A stretch of 64,000 bases of DNA from Nosocomiicoccus massiliensis. Its GTDB lineage: Bacteria; Bacillota; Bacilli; Staphylococcales; Salinicoccaceae. Both the position numbers and the translations under genes were made by a program. Under the pieces are notes generated by a model. The model was not told the DNA's origin, made no database searches, and was given only the letters and a program-made list of their open reading frames with translations. Location of the stretch: NCBI RefSeq assembly GCF_002871345.2, contig NZ_CP136964.1:1116001-1180000 (forward strand), in the 5' to 3' direction. Positions 1 to 12,400 of the stretch are shown one piece after another; the stretch's first letter is position 1; every line of letters begins with the position of its first letter.

Positions 1-602
1 TCTGCTATTTTTAACGCCTCATCCATATCGTGAGTAACGAATACAATTGTTTTCTTAATTGTCTCTTGTAAGTGAATTAATTCGTCCTGTAATTCACTTC
101 TTGTGACAGGATCTAAAGCAGAGAACGCCTCATCCATTAATATAATGTTAGGGTCTGAATATAACGCACGAATAACGCCGATACGTTGTTGCTGACCCCC
201 GGATAACTCTTCAGGATAACGCTCTTTAAAACTCTCATCCATATTCACTAATCTTAATAACTCATCAATACGATTTTCATCTTTCTTTTCACCTTTTAAA
301 CGATTGACAAGACTAATGTTTTCACTAATTGTCATATGAGGCATCAGTCCAACGTCTTGAATAACATAACCAATTGAACGTCTCAATTCGACTTTATTGA
401 TGTCTTTGATGTTTTTATCATCTATATATATGTCGCCTTCTGTCATTTCTGTTAAACGGTTAATCATTTCCATCGTTGTCGTCTTTCCGCTACCAGATGG
501 ACCAATGATAACAAATAACTCATTTGACTCTATATCAAAATTTATATGATCAACGGCTAAAAAATCGCAATATGCTTTTGTTACATTTCTAAATGAGATC
601 AT
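1..602 (-). CDS. opuCA: Osmoprotectant (glycine betaine/carnitine/choline) ABC transporter ATPase, OpuCA-like, C-terminus beyond window
   Basis: I translated this from the minus strand; the frame stays open to base 1, so about 200 N-terminal residues are visible. It shows a Walker A (GPSGSGKTT), a Q-loop region (RRSIGYVIQDVGLMPHM), the ABC signature LSGGQQQRIG, a Walker B with ILMDEAFSALDP, and a switch His in VTHDMDEA. The RRSIGYVIQ and GLMPHMT pattern is typical of OpuCA/OpuBA/ProV, which energise uptake of compatible solutes at the membrane. CBS domains expected at the C-terminus would lie outside the window. ATG at 602 follows AGGAGG with 5-nt spacing. The permease and binding-protein genes should lie further downstream, out of view. 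The exact substrate is not readable. Confidence 0.88.
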   Translation of the reverse strand, partial: MISFRNVTKAYCDFLAVDHINFDIESNELFVIIGPSGSGKTTTMEMINRLTEMTEGDIYIDDKNIKDINKVELRRSIGYVIQDVGLMPHMTISENISLVNRLKGEKKDENRIDELLRLVNMDESFKERYPEELSGGQQQRIGVIRALYSDPNIILMDEAFSALDPVTRSELQDELIHLQETIKKTIVFVTHDMDEALKIA

Positions 603-641
603 AGTAACCTCCTGTGGCTTTTTTCTAAAGGTATACGGTTC

Positions 642-670
642 ATTATAGATATTCTATAAGGCAAATTCAA
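642..670 (-). promoter_or_regulatory. Probable promoter of the opuCA-like gene
   Basis: On the minus strand -35 TTGAAT (665-670) and -10 TATAAT (642-647) are separated by exactly 17 bp, about 40 bp ahead of the ATPase start. This is a housekeeping sigma-A pattern; no osmotic-control site is recognisable. Confidence 0.6.
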
Positions 671-948
671 AAGAAGGGGCTAGTAGTGATAAAGAATGAA
701 GAAATAAATTAATTGTCAAATAAATAAAAAGATATTAACGCAAAGACATTTTGTATAAACAAGCTTCTATTATTTTAATAAAAACAGAGCTTGCGTAAAA
801 AGGGAAAGCAATACGTTGACACAAATGCAGTAATTGTTAACATAACGAAGTACTATTTAACGCAAATCGATTTATCGTCAAATAACTAAAAGCTGAAGAT
901 AATCGACCACTGTATATAACTTATATTTTATAAAATATAAAAGAACAC
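671..948. other. Non-coding gap between opuCA-like gene and rRNA operon
   Basis: AT-rich sequence with no convincing reading frame on either strand. A plus-strand TTGACA-16-TAACAT pair occurs at 816-843 but has no gene behind it. I see nothing else that can be supported. Confidence 0.5.
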
Positions 949-974
949 AAAAAAGGAGACCCTATAGGGTCTCC
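949..974 (-). terminator. Terminator of the rRNA operon
   Basis: A perfect 8-bp stem (GGAGACCC / GGGTCTCC, 955-974) with a TATA loop is followed on the minus strand by TTTTTT (949-954). It lies directly after 5S rRNA and is a classic intrinsic terminator. Confidence 0.9.
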
Positions 975-980
975 AATGAG

Positions 981-1096
981 TGCCTAGCGACGTCCTACTC
1001 TAGCACGGGTCAACCGAACTACCATCGGCGCTGGAGAGCTTAACTTCTGTGTTCGGCATGGGAACAGGTGTGGCCTCTCCGCCATCGTCACTAGAC
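981..1096 (-). rRNA. rrf: 5S ribosomal RNA
   Basis: The minus strand carries the conserved 5S core, including CCCATGCCGAACACAGAAGT and the terminal GAGTAGGACG block found in Firmicutes 5S. Ends are estimated to within a few bases. It is the last gene of the operon, followed by the terminator at 949-974. Confidence 0.93.
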
Positions 1097-1104
1097 ATAC
1101 ACTC

Positions 1105-1122
1105 AAAACCAAATAGAAGCAA
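1105..1122 (-). other. 23S processing stem, 3' arm
   Basis: These 18 bases are perfectly inverted-complementary to 4123-4140. The two arms bracket 23S rRNA, so in the precursor RNA they would pair into the long stalk cut by RNase III. The exact pairing is seen in the sequence; RNase III cleavage is inferred from known rRNA maturation. Confidence 0.8.
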
Positions 1123-1146
1123 TTCGTAGTTACACGCTTGAATCAT

Positions 1147-5775
<4,629 letters not shown>

Positions 5776-5868
5776 TTAGAGTTTTCTAGCTCTTTTAAAT
5801 TGCGTTTTATACTAGTCGCTCTAGTTTCGTTACCTTTATATAGTAACTTCTTTTATCGGAATTAACGT

Positions 5869-5890
5869 TGACATATTGTCATTCAGTTTT
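5869..5890 (-). other. 16S processing stem, 5' arm
   Basis: This leader segment is inverted-complementary to 4170-4190 downstream of 16S, with a 1-2 base irregularity. The arms would pair into the RNase III stalk around pre-16S RNA. Confidence 0.75.
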
Positions 5891-5929
5891 CAATGTTCAT
5901 TTGTCGCGCTTTTGAAAAGAGCAATATCT

Positions 5930-5958
5930 ACTATAGCACGTTCGTTTTTAAAACGCAA
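5930..5958 (-). promoter_or_regulatory. rRNA promoter P2
   Basis: On the minus strand, -35 TTGCGT (5953-5958), a 17-bp spacer and -10 TATAGT (5930-5935). It is the gene-proximal member of a tandem pair; its -10 has the same hexamer as P1 exactly 100 bp upstream. Confidence 0.85.
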
Positions 5959-6029
5959 CTATTAAATTCAAATTTATAACTTTTTGTTTTCGATTTGAAT
6001 TTCTTTGTTGTGATTGCTCACAAGATAGT

Positions 6030-6058
6030 ACTATACATCGTCTATATTTTAAATGCAA
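6030..6058 (-). promoter_or_regulatory. rRNA promoter P1
   Basis: On the minus strand, -35 TTGCAT (6053-6058), a 17-bp spacer and -10 TATAGT (6030-6035). A/T-rich sequence upstream of the -35 could serve as an UP element. The P1-P2 tandem layout is usual for rRNA operons. Confidence 0.85.
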
Positions 6059-6069
6059 GTGTTTTTTAA

Positions 6070-6111
6070 AAAATAATTTAAAAAGTTGAGTAGAACGATT
6101 TCTACTCAACT
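6070..6111 (-). terminator. Terminator of the dnaX-ybaB-recR operon
   Basis: An 11-bp perfect stem (AGTTGAGTAGA / TCTACTCAACT, 6084-6111) with a 6-base loop lies just after the recR stop and is followed on the minus strand by a T-rich tract. It separates recR from rRNA promoter P1, about 25 bp further on. Confidence 0.85.
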
Positions 6112-6115
6112 ATAT

Positions 6116-6712
6116 TTAGATTTCTGTTCTATATTCTATCGCTCTCGAAAGAGTGACTTCATCGGCATATTCTAAATCTCCACCGATAGATAACCCTTGT
6201 GCGAGGCGCGTCGTTTTTATACCGATCGGTTTAACAAGACGTGTAATGTACATCGCGGTCGTTTCGCCTTCAATATTTGGATTCGTTGCGAGTATTAACT
6301 CTTTAACGTTTTCGTCTTTTAATCGTTCGATTAAACTCGGAACATTAATATCCTCTGGACCAATACCATCCATCGGTGAAATAGCACCGTGTAGCACGTG
6401 GTATAGTCCGTTATATTCACGCATTTTCTCCATTGCAATGACATCTTTTGTATCTTGAACGACACATATCATCGAGCGATCACGGTTTTTATCCGAGCAT
6501 ATATAGCATGGATCTTCGTCCGTAATATGACCACATACTGTACAATATTGAAGTTCTCGTTTGACGTCCATCAAACTTTTAGAGAAATCCACAACGTCTG
6601 TCTCTTTCATGTTTAGAACATAGAACGCGAGACGTTGTGCTGTTTTTGGACCGATACCTGGCAATTTCATAAAACTATCAATAAGTTTTGATATTGGTTC
6701 TGGATAATACAT
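6116..6712 (-). CDS. recR: Recombination mediator RecR
   Basis: The 198-residue product has the usual RecR length and order: an N-terminal helix-hairpin-helix ([12 protein letters not shown], about residues 16-27), a four-Cys zinc site (C57, C60, C69, C72) and a Toprim domain beginning with [10 protein letters not shown]. RecR acts with RecF/RecO to load RecA at single-strand gaps. It follows ybaB with one base between them and ends the dnaX-ybaB-recR operon, a standard Firmicutes arrangement. The C-terminal [14 protein letters not shown] segment is the conserved Toprim tail. Confidence 0.97.
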   Translation of the reverse strand: MYYPEPISKLIDSFMKLPGIGPKTAQRLAFYVLNMKETDVVDFSKSLMDVKRELQYCTVCGHITDEDPCYICSDKNRDRSMICVVQDTKDVIAMEKMREYNGLYHVLHGAISPMDGIGPEDINVPSLIERLKDENVKELILATNPNIEGETTAMYITRLVKPIGIKTTRLAQGLSIGGDLEYADEVTLSRAIEYRTEI

Positions 6713-6713
6713 A

Positions 6714-7037
6714 TTACATCAGTCCTGGGATGTTTAGTCCTTTAGTATGTTGACCAAGTTTCTCAGAAACGAGTTCATCCGCTTTATTTAATGCGTCGTT
6801 TGTCGCAGCTGTAATTAAATCTTGTAGCATTTCGATATCTTCTGGATCGACAACTTCCTCGTCAATCACTACATCTAAAATTTCTTTATGACCTGACACT
6901 GTTACTTTTACCATTCCACCGCCAGCGCTACCTTCGATTTTTTCTTCTTTTAACTTTTGTTGTTCTTCTTCCATTTTCTTTTGCATTTTCTGCATTTGTT
7001 TCATCATATTTTGCATGTTACCCATTCCGCCACGCAT
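6714..7037 (-). CDS. Nucleoid-associated protein, YbaB/EbfC family
   Basis: The 107-residue protein opens with a Gly/Met-rich segment ([16 protein letters not shown]) and a charged coiled coil, then the YbaB core ([29 protein letters not shown]). Family members are dimers that bind DNA loosely and are nearly always encoded between dnaX and recR, as here. ATG at 7037 is preceded by GGAGG with 8-nt spacing. The precise cellular role is poorly defined across the family. Confidence 0.95.
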   Translation of the reverse strand: MRGGMGNMQNMMKQMQKMQKKMEEEQQKLKEEKIEGSAGGGMVKVTVSGHKEILDVVIDEEVVDPEDIEMLQDLITAATNDALNKADELVSEKLGQHTKGLNIPGLM

Positions 7038-7074
7038 TTATAAAACCTCCAATAATATATTTACTGTACTTATT

Positions 7075-8703
7075 TTAATCGGACTGACCTTTTATTTCAA
7101 CGATACTGCTATCGAACAGTTCTTTTGCTTTGTCAGAAGACTTGTCTTCCTTCATAGCTTCTTTTCTAGATTCTTTAAAATTATTAACATATTTCAGTCG
7201 AACGTCTTTCCAATCGTCCTTTGGTACTCCGACTACTTTTACTTTCTTTCCTATAATAGGATGGATAAGTCGCTCTAATTCTTCAGTTTTATTACTATCG
7301 TTGTTTATGAGTTCAGAATGCACCTCATTTTCGAACTGAATGAGCACTTTCGTTTCACTGGCAGTAAGAGGTTCTGAGTCTTTAATGAGTGCACGCAGTG
7401 AGTTTTGCCCCTGTGCTTCAACGTTCTGTATAATATTTGCCCATTCTCTTTTAATTTTATTTGTATCTTCATGATTAGCTTTATCGAGTACTTCTTTAAT
7501 TTTTTCGAAAGAATATGGTTTGTTTCGTGGAATTTTTCTCTCTGGAATCTGTCTCACTGGGGCACCATTTTGAAGTGCCGCTTCAAGTGCATTCACTTTT
7601 CTTTTTAACGCTTCAATTTCTCCATTATTAGATGAATGAGATTGGTTGTTTACTCCATTATCTTTCTTCAGAACTTCGATCATTTTAACAATGACCACTT
7701 CAAGATGAACAGACACATTGACACTAAAACGCATCATGACCATCGCATCATTTAAAATATCAATCATTTGATAAAGTTTCGAATCATCCACTGTGTTTAG
7801 TGCGTATTTGTCATCATCATATAGTATCGTATCTCTTAAATAATAGACGAGTTCATGGACAAGACGAATCGGATCTTTACCCTCATCTATAAATTGATGA
7901 TATTTCATAAACGCTTCTCTAGTTTCGAGATTTAAAATGAGTTGCATAAATTCATTTAACTCATCAAATTTAATACCACCAGTAATCATTACTGCGTCAT
8001 CTAATGTAACTTTATTACCACTATATGCAATCACTTGGTCGAGAATCGATAACGAATCTCGCATTCCACCTTCAGCTGAACGAGCGATATAAGCGAGAGC
8101 ATCTTCTTCGTACTCTACATTTTCAGCATCAGAGACATACTTTAACCGTTCAATAATCTCTTCAGTTTCTATCGCTTTAAAATCAAAACGTTGCGTTCTA
8201 GAAATAATCGTCGCTGGGATTTTATGCGGTTCAGTCGTTGCAAGGATAAAAATCGCATGATTCGGTGGCTCTTCGAGCGTCTTTAAAAGCGCGTTAAAAG
8301 CACCTGTCGTTAACATATGAACTTCATCTATAATATACACTTTGTATTTCGCTTCGTTCGGTGCATATTTTACCTTCTCACGAATATTACGAATCTCGTC
8401 TACACCATTATTAGATGCTGCGTCGATTTCAATGACGTCGTTCGAGCTACCTTCTGTAATACTTTTACAAATCGCACAATCATTACACGGTTCTCCACCG
8501 TGATTGTTCGGACAATTCACTGCCTTAGCAAAAATTTTAGCAATCGACGTTTTACCCGTCCCACGTGGACCATTAAAAAGATACGCATGAGATTCTTTGT
8601 TACGTTCGATCGCATTTTTTAACGTTTGCGTTATGTGCTTTTGACCGACTACATCGCCAAAACTTTGCGGTCTAAACGCACGATATAGTGCTTGATATCC
8701 CAA
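7075..8703 (-). CDS. dnaX: DNA polymerase III subunits gamma and tau
   Basis: Clamp-loader ATPase of 542 residues. Visible are Walker A GPRGTGKTS (about 45-53), the zinc cluster C64, C73, C76, C79, Walker B IIDEVHML and sensor 1 LATTEP. The C-terminal half is charged and low-complexity, as in tau. The start is a TTG codon (8703) with AGGTG six bases upstream; the protein then begins with a YQALYRAFRPQSF block matching other firmicute DnaX proteins. I see no strong slippage run that would make a separate gamma form. First gene of the operon with ybaB and recR. Confidence 0.96.
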   Translation of the reverse strand: MGYQALYRAFRPQSFGDVVGQKHITQTLKNAIERNKESHAYLFNGPRGTGKTSIAKIFAKAVNCPNNHGGEPCNDCAICKSITEGSSNDVIEIDAASNNGVDEIRNIREKVKYAPNEAKYKVYIIDEVHMLTTGAFNALLKTLEEPPNHAIFILATTEPHKIPATIISRTQRFDFKAIETEEIIERLKYVSDAENVEYEEDALAYIARSAEGGMRDSLSILDQVIAYSGNKVTLDDAVMITGGIKFDELNEFMQLILNLETREAFMKYHQFIDEGKDPIRLVHELVYYLRDTILYDDDKYALNTVDDSKLYQMIDILNDAMVMMRFSVNVSVHLEVVIVKMIEVLKKDNGVNNQSHSSNNGEIEALKRKVNALEAALQNGAPVRQIPERKIPRNKPYSFEKIKEVLDKANHEDTNKIKREWANIIQNVEAQGQNSLRALIKDSEPLTASETKVLIQFENEVHSELINNDSNKTEELERLIHPIIGKKVKVVGVPKDDWKDVRLKYVNNFKESRKEAMKEDKSSDKAKELFDSSIVEIKGQSD

Positions 8704-8784
8704 ATTTCCGCACCTACTTCTTTAACAAATATTACTCTAATTATACCATACGTCGACTCAGAATTTTTACTGATTAAGAACAAC

Positions 8785-8822
8785 AAAAAAGCAGAACTCA
8801 AGGAATTCCCTCAGTTCTGCTT
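8785..8822 (-). terminator. Terminator of the SRP RNA gene
   Basis: Stem AAGCAGAACT...AGTTCTGCTT (8789-8822), with GAATT at its apex, followed on the minus strand by TTTTTTG. It lies just after the 3' end of the SRP RNA and ahead of dnaX. Confidence 0.88.
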
Positions 8823-8835
8823 TCTTATAATAAAA

Positions 8836-9104
8836 AACCGTGCACCACTTTGTCGAATATCAAACACAAGCGTTACTCACGCATTCGACTCAACCTCGGC
8901 TGCCCTACGGCACATAGAATGGGCCACTTAATGCTGCTTCCTTCCGGACCTGACATGGTTCATGACGTTCTATTGCATAGGACCGAAGTCTCAACATCGA
9001 CGTACGTGAGGCAGACCTCACATCTGATTCCTCGAAAGTGGGATTCGGTCTTGCTAGAGCGGATTGCAAGTACAGGGCACCGCTAATTCCCCACTTAGCA
9101 CGGT
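8836..9104 (-). ncRNA. ffs: Signal recognition particle RNA (large, Bacillus-type scRNA)
   Basis: The minus strand holds the universal SRP domain IV (CATGTCAGGTCCGGAAGGAA, then GCAGCATTAAGT) and the 5' Alu-type part (TAGCGGTGCCCTGTAC, CAATCCGCTCTAGC). At about 269 nt it is the long Bacillus type rather than the short enterobacterial 4.5S. The 5' end (ACCGTGCT) and 3' end (GGTGCACGGT) are mutually complementary, which closes the molecule. It lies just upstream of dnaX, as in other Bacillales. Confidence 0.95.
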
Positions 9105-9111
9105 AAAATTA

Positions 9112-9140
9112 ATATTAGCAAAAAATAATATCATTGACAA
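9112..9140 (-). promoter_or_regulatory. Promoter of the SRP RNA gene
   Basis: On the minus strand, -35 TTGTCA (9135-9140), a 17-bp spacer and -10 TAATAT (9112-9117), with the RNA 5' end about 8 bases further on. It fits between the SRP RNA and the stop codon of the surface-protein gene. Confidence 0.82.
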
Positions 9141-9143
9141 CCG

Positions 9144-9875
9144 TTATTTCTTTTTACGAAGGAAAAGCGCCACTAAGCCTGCGAGCGTTAATAACACAAC
9201 ACCTACAACCGCAAAGATAAGTGCCTTTGAAGCCTCTTTAATTTGAGGATCATTCTTTTGAATTTCTTCCTCTACAACTTCACTCTCGTCTGCGCTGTCA
9301 TCTTTAATATCGATATCAATATTTACTTTGTTTTTATTTTCAATTTCAACATCGACAGACTCATTTACCGCTTTTCCATTCACTTCTACAACTTTTACAG
9401 TATGCGTCCCTGGTTGAAGTTCTTGAGCGACATAGCGCCCATTAGGATCCGTTTCAATCACTCTGTTACCCACTTCAACTTTCGCCTGAACAGGTTTGTC
9501 ATTTAGTGTCACTCGTCCGCTAATCGAATAGCTCTCTTGATTGACAGCGACGACAACCGATTCCCTAGACGCCCCTTGTTGAACAGGCGTCTCTACTGGC
9601 GGAGTAACCTCTTGTTGTGGTTGTTGATTTTGTCCATCATTCGGATTTTGATTCCCATCAGTTCCAGGTGTTTGAAACGAGTCTCCTGGATTATTGTTTC
9701 CGTCATAATTCCCTGGATTATTTCCTGGATTATTGTTCTCATCATAATTTCCCGGGTGATTATTTTCATTGTAATCTCCCGGATTTTGATTGTTTAAGTT
9801 TCCGTCATTTTCATCTGCATAGGCAGGTGTTGAAATGAGTAACCCACCTAGAAGTATCGCAATCGATTTTTTCAT
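9144..9875 (-). CDS. Secreted, membrane-anchored surface protein with Asn/Gly/Pro repeats
   Basis: The 243 residues start with a signal peptide (MKKSIAILLGGLLISTPAYA), then an acidic low-complexity stalk of about 70 residues built on NPGNYDENN-like units, a Pro/Gln-rich linker and a carboxypeptidase-regulatory-like beta domain (YSISGRVTLNDKPVQAKVEV, then GRYVAQELQPGTHTVKV). The end is one hydrophobic helix followed by RKKK. That tail looks like a sortase sorting signal, but no LPXTG precedes the helix, only NDPQIKEASK. The stalk and Ig-like domain suggest display outside the cell; the function is unknown. It is transcribed singly. Confidence 0.8.
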   Translation of the reverse strand: MKKSIAILLGGLLISTPAYADENDGNLNNQNPGDYNENNHPGNYDENNNPGNNPGNYDGNNNPGDSFQTPGTDGNQNPNDGQNQQPQQEVTPPVETPVQQGASRESVVVAVNQESYSISGRVTLNDKPVQAKVEVGNRVIETDPNGRYVAQELQPGTHTVKVVEVNGKAVNESVDVEIENKNKVNIDIDIKDDSADESEVVEEEIQKNDPQIKEASKALIFAVVGVVLLTLAGLVALFLRKKK

Positions 9876-9972
9876 TGTAATTCTCCTTCAACACTTCTTT
9901 TCGTATTCGTTTATTAACAACATTATAACATGAATAAGCGTTTGTCCGATGGTTATTTCATTTATCCTGCTC

Positions 9973-10001
9973 TTGATTGTCTCTTTAATGTTGAATAATA
10001 T
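9973..10001 (+). promoter_or_regulatory. Promoter of the 2OG-Fe dioxygenase gene
   Basis: TTGATT (9973-9978), a 17-bp spacer and TAATAT (9996-10001), about 30 bp ahead of the chosen start codon. Confidence 0.65.
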
Positions 10002-10033
10002 AAATAATGAATAAACAATAAAGGATGAAATAT

Positions 10034-10801
10034 ATGAGCGAACTTAAAACGAAAGGCTATAAGCGCTACGATTATATGAAAGAACTATATTATGAAGGCA
10101 TTGAAAAAGACTTTGAAATTCTTCGTGACTATTTCCGTAACGACTTACCTGAAGATGACTATGCGAAAGGATTAAACCGTTATAGACGTTATTCACGTGC
10201 ACTCGTATTACCAACGAGTCAACAAATCGAATGGCTACCAAACATTCAAAAAGACGGTAAAGAATATGCAGCTTACTTCCAAGGTAAATTTAACCCAGAA
10301 CACCCGGGTGATTACCGTGAATTCGCAGCAATTGATGATCATATTTTAAACAATACACTGCTTCAAAAAATCATTATGGCAGATTATAATGAGACGTTTT
10401 GGAATGAAGAAGATCTTATCATGCCAATCCACGTCGGTGTACATTTTGTAAAACTTCGCGTTGAACATGAAGACGACGTCGCGGTTTCATCACCAAACTC
10501 GTTACATCAAGACGGTGAGCCTTTTACATTTGCACACCTGATTGAAAGAAGAAACGTTGAAGGTGGAACGAATGCGATCGGAATCCCGGAAGTGCGTCAT
10601 AAACTTCCAGAAGAAACAACAGACGGTGAACTACACGAAGTATTTGAAATTACAGAGCCGTTAGAATCATATGGGGTCGCAGACCACATGGTCAGCCATT
10701 ACGTTAGTCCAATCACGCGTGGTGAGAAGGATGAAGAGGGTCTAAGATCGGTCCTTCTTATCGATTATCAACTGACAGTTGTCGCTGAAATGGAAGAATA
10801 A
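10034..10801 (+). CDS. 2-oxoglutarate/Fe(II)-dependent dioxygenase (PF10014-type)
   Basis: The 255-residue protein has the iron site His158-x-Asp160 in SLHQDGEPFTFAHLI and a distal His in DHMVSHYVSPI (about 218-222). The layout is that of the small bacterial family that includes the Bacillus L-isoleucine 4-hydroxylase. Such enzymes hydroxylate a substrate while turning 2-oxoglutarate into succinate and CO2. I set the start at the second ATG: AAGG lies nine bases ahead of it, whereas the ATG nine bases earlier overlaps that ribosome site. A free amino acid is a plausible substrate but is not established. The next gene is a glutamate-type symporter with its own promoter region. Confidence 0.78.
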   Translation: MSELKTKGYKRYDYMKELYYEGIEKDFEILRDYFRNDLPEDDYAKGLNRYRRYSRALVLPTSQQIEWLPNIQKDGKEYAAYFQGKFNPEHPGDYREFAAIDDHILNNTLLQKIIMADYNETFWNEEDLIMPIHVGVHFVKLRVEHEDDVAVSSPNSLHQDGEPFTFAHLIERRNVEGGTNAIGIPEVRHKLPEETTDGELHEVFEITEPLESYGVADHMVSHYVSPITRGEKDEEGLRSVLLIDYQLTVVAEMEE

Positions 10802-10890
10802 ATATACTTCTTTTTAATAAATATTAAGTTTTACGCATATAAAACGTTTCCATGATATAATAATTAAAAACAGATAAAGGAGATAGGTCT

Positions 10891-12264
10891 ATGACGATTC
10901 AAGATTTTGTAATTGACTTTGCATTTGCATCTATCCTCGTCTTAATTGGACAGTTCCTCAGATCTAACTTAAAAGTATTCCAAAAGTTCTTCATACCTGC
11001 GAGTGTACTCGCTGGATTTTTAGGGCTAATATTTGGTCCAAACGGGCTTGGTTGGATACCATTTTCTGAGGCAATGGGTGGTTATGCTGGACTTTTAATC
11101 ATTTTAGTATTCGTAGTCGTTGGAGTTAACGGTTTTGAATTTAAACGCGGGTCCGGTGAAGAATCACAACTTAAACGTATTCTCGGATATCAAATATTTA
11201 AAATTATCGTGTGGGCACTACAAATTTTCGTACCACTCGTATTTACAATTTTCGTTCTAAAGAAAATTTGGCCAGGGCTAAACGATGGCTTTGGAATGTT
11301 ACTTCACTCTGGATTTTACGGTGGACACGGAACAGCGGCAGCTGTCGGTTCAACGTTTGCAGATTTAGGGTTTGAAGATGCACAAGATATTGCGATCACA
11401 TTCGCGACGTTCGGTATTTTAACAGGTATATTCGGAGGAATTTTTTTAATCAACATCGCAGCACGTAAAGGTCAGACAGCTTATATGAAAGACTTTAAGT
11501 TCATAGATGGAGATATGAAAACTGGACTGATTTCATTCCAAAACAGACGTCCATTCGGTCAGCAAACAATCTCATCTGTTTCGTTAGATACACTAACATA
11601 TCACGGTGCATTTATCATCGCATTAACAGGGATGACAATCGTACTTAACAGATGGCTTGCAGAGCATGTATTAGCTGGAATTCCTGACTTTACGCTCGGA
11701 TTCATCTTAGCGCTTATATTCTTCTTACTAATGAGAAATACACCAGTATATGATTACATCGACAAAGATGTGAATACGAGAATTTCTGGTTCCGCAACAG
11801 ATTACCTCGTTGTTTTCGGTATAGCTTCAGTTAAACTAGATGTCGTTATGTCTTATGCTGGACCGATTATTTTATCACTTATCGTCGGTTGGTTACTTGT
11901 GTTCATTATCATTTGGCCACTCGGTAAGGCATACAGTAAAAATGATTGGTTCGAACGCTCAATTTTCGTATACGGTTATTTAACAGGAGTATTCGCAATC
12001 GGATTTGTATTATACAGAATTGTCGATCCTGACAACATCTCTGAAACAATTGAAGATACAGCGATGACACCAGCCACGAACATTGCCGAAATTGTCGTGT
12101 GGTCACTGTTCCCAGCACTACTAATTAGTGGGCAGTGGCTCATTGCAGCAGCAATTCCATTTGTAATTCTTATCGGAAGTGTTATCGCAACAAAAGTTAC
12201 AGGCACATGGGTCTTTAACGTACCAGATAGCGAACGAAACGTATTAAAAAATCAAATGAAATAA
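10891..12264 (+). CDS. Sodium/glutamate symporter family protein (GltS/ESS)
   Basis: 457 residues with about twelve hydrophobic segments in two similar halves. The family features are the Gly-rich loops GGHGTAAAVGSTFADLGF and the conserved central and C-terminal regions (TRISGSATDYLVVFGIASV). GltS proteins import glutamate with Na+, but distant members may carry other substrates. A TGATATAAT extended -10 lies upstream (about 10852-10860), and AAGGAG precedes the ATG. The gene ends in a strong hairpin terminator that probably once served metQ as well. Confidence 0.82.
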   Translation: MTIQDFVIDFAFASILVLIGQFLRSNLKVFQKFFIPASVLAGFLGLIFGPNGLGWIPFSEAMGGYAGLLIILVFVVVGVNGFEFKRGSGEESQLKRILGYQIFKIIVWALQIFVPLVFTIFVLKKIWPGLNDGFGMLLHSGFYGGHGTAAAVGSTFADLGFEDAQDIAITFATFGILTGIFGGIFLINIAARKGQTAYMKDFKFIDGDMKTGLISFQNRRPFGQQTISSVSLDTLTYHGAFIIALTGMTIVLNRWLAEHVLAGIPDFTLGFILALIFFLLMRNTPVYDYIDKDVNTRISGSATDYLVVFGIASVKLDVVMSYAGPIILSLIVGWLLVFIIIWPLGKAYSKNDWFERSIFVYGYLTGVFAIGFVLYRIVDPDNISETIEDTAMTPATNIAEIVVWSLFPALLISGQWLIAAAIPFVILIGSVIATKVTGTWVFNVPDSERNVLKNQMK

Positions 12265-12270
12265 CAAAAC

Positions 12271-12306
12271 ATCCACGTCTATCAAATGATAAACGTGGAT
12301 TTTTCT
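12271..12306 (+). terminator. Terminator of the gltS-like gene
   Basis: The stem ATCCACGT / ACGTGGAT (12271-12300) is followed by TTTTTCT. Its 3' arm is the first part of a 48-bp block that is repeated at the metQ end. Confidence 0.85.
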
Positions 12307-12338
12307 ATTACCAACCAATATCGTCAAGTGGAATGAAC
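12291..12338. repeat. Duplicated 3' end of metQ, left copy
   Basis: These 48 bases align with 14197-14243, the genuine end of metQ and its downstream flank, with only about five differences, one of them a single-base gap. Shared segments include CTATTACCAACC and TCAAGTGGAATGAAC. The copy is out of context, carrying only the last few metQ codons, so it marks one edge of the island holding the MFS gene. Confidence 0.85.
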
Positions 12339-12376
12339 TACTCACCTAAAGTTGGACACTAAGATCCAACATTATA
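12334..12376. repeat. IS150-end-like hairpin element, copy 1 (partly decayed)
   Basis: It begins TGAACTACTCACC and continues CTAAAGTTGGACACTAAGAT, then CCAAC. The second arm has decayed to CCAACATTAT. It resembles the terminal repeats of IS3/IS150-group transposons and four similar elements in this window. It begins where the metQ-like duplication ends. Confidence 0.6.
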
Positions 12377-12400
12377 TTTTTAATAAATTAAGCTAAGTTT

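Noticed and set aside
816..843. Orphan plus-strand TTGACA-16-TAACAT promoter-like pair
   Set aside because: No gene or structured RNA follows it before the rRNA terminator.
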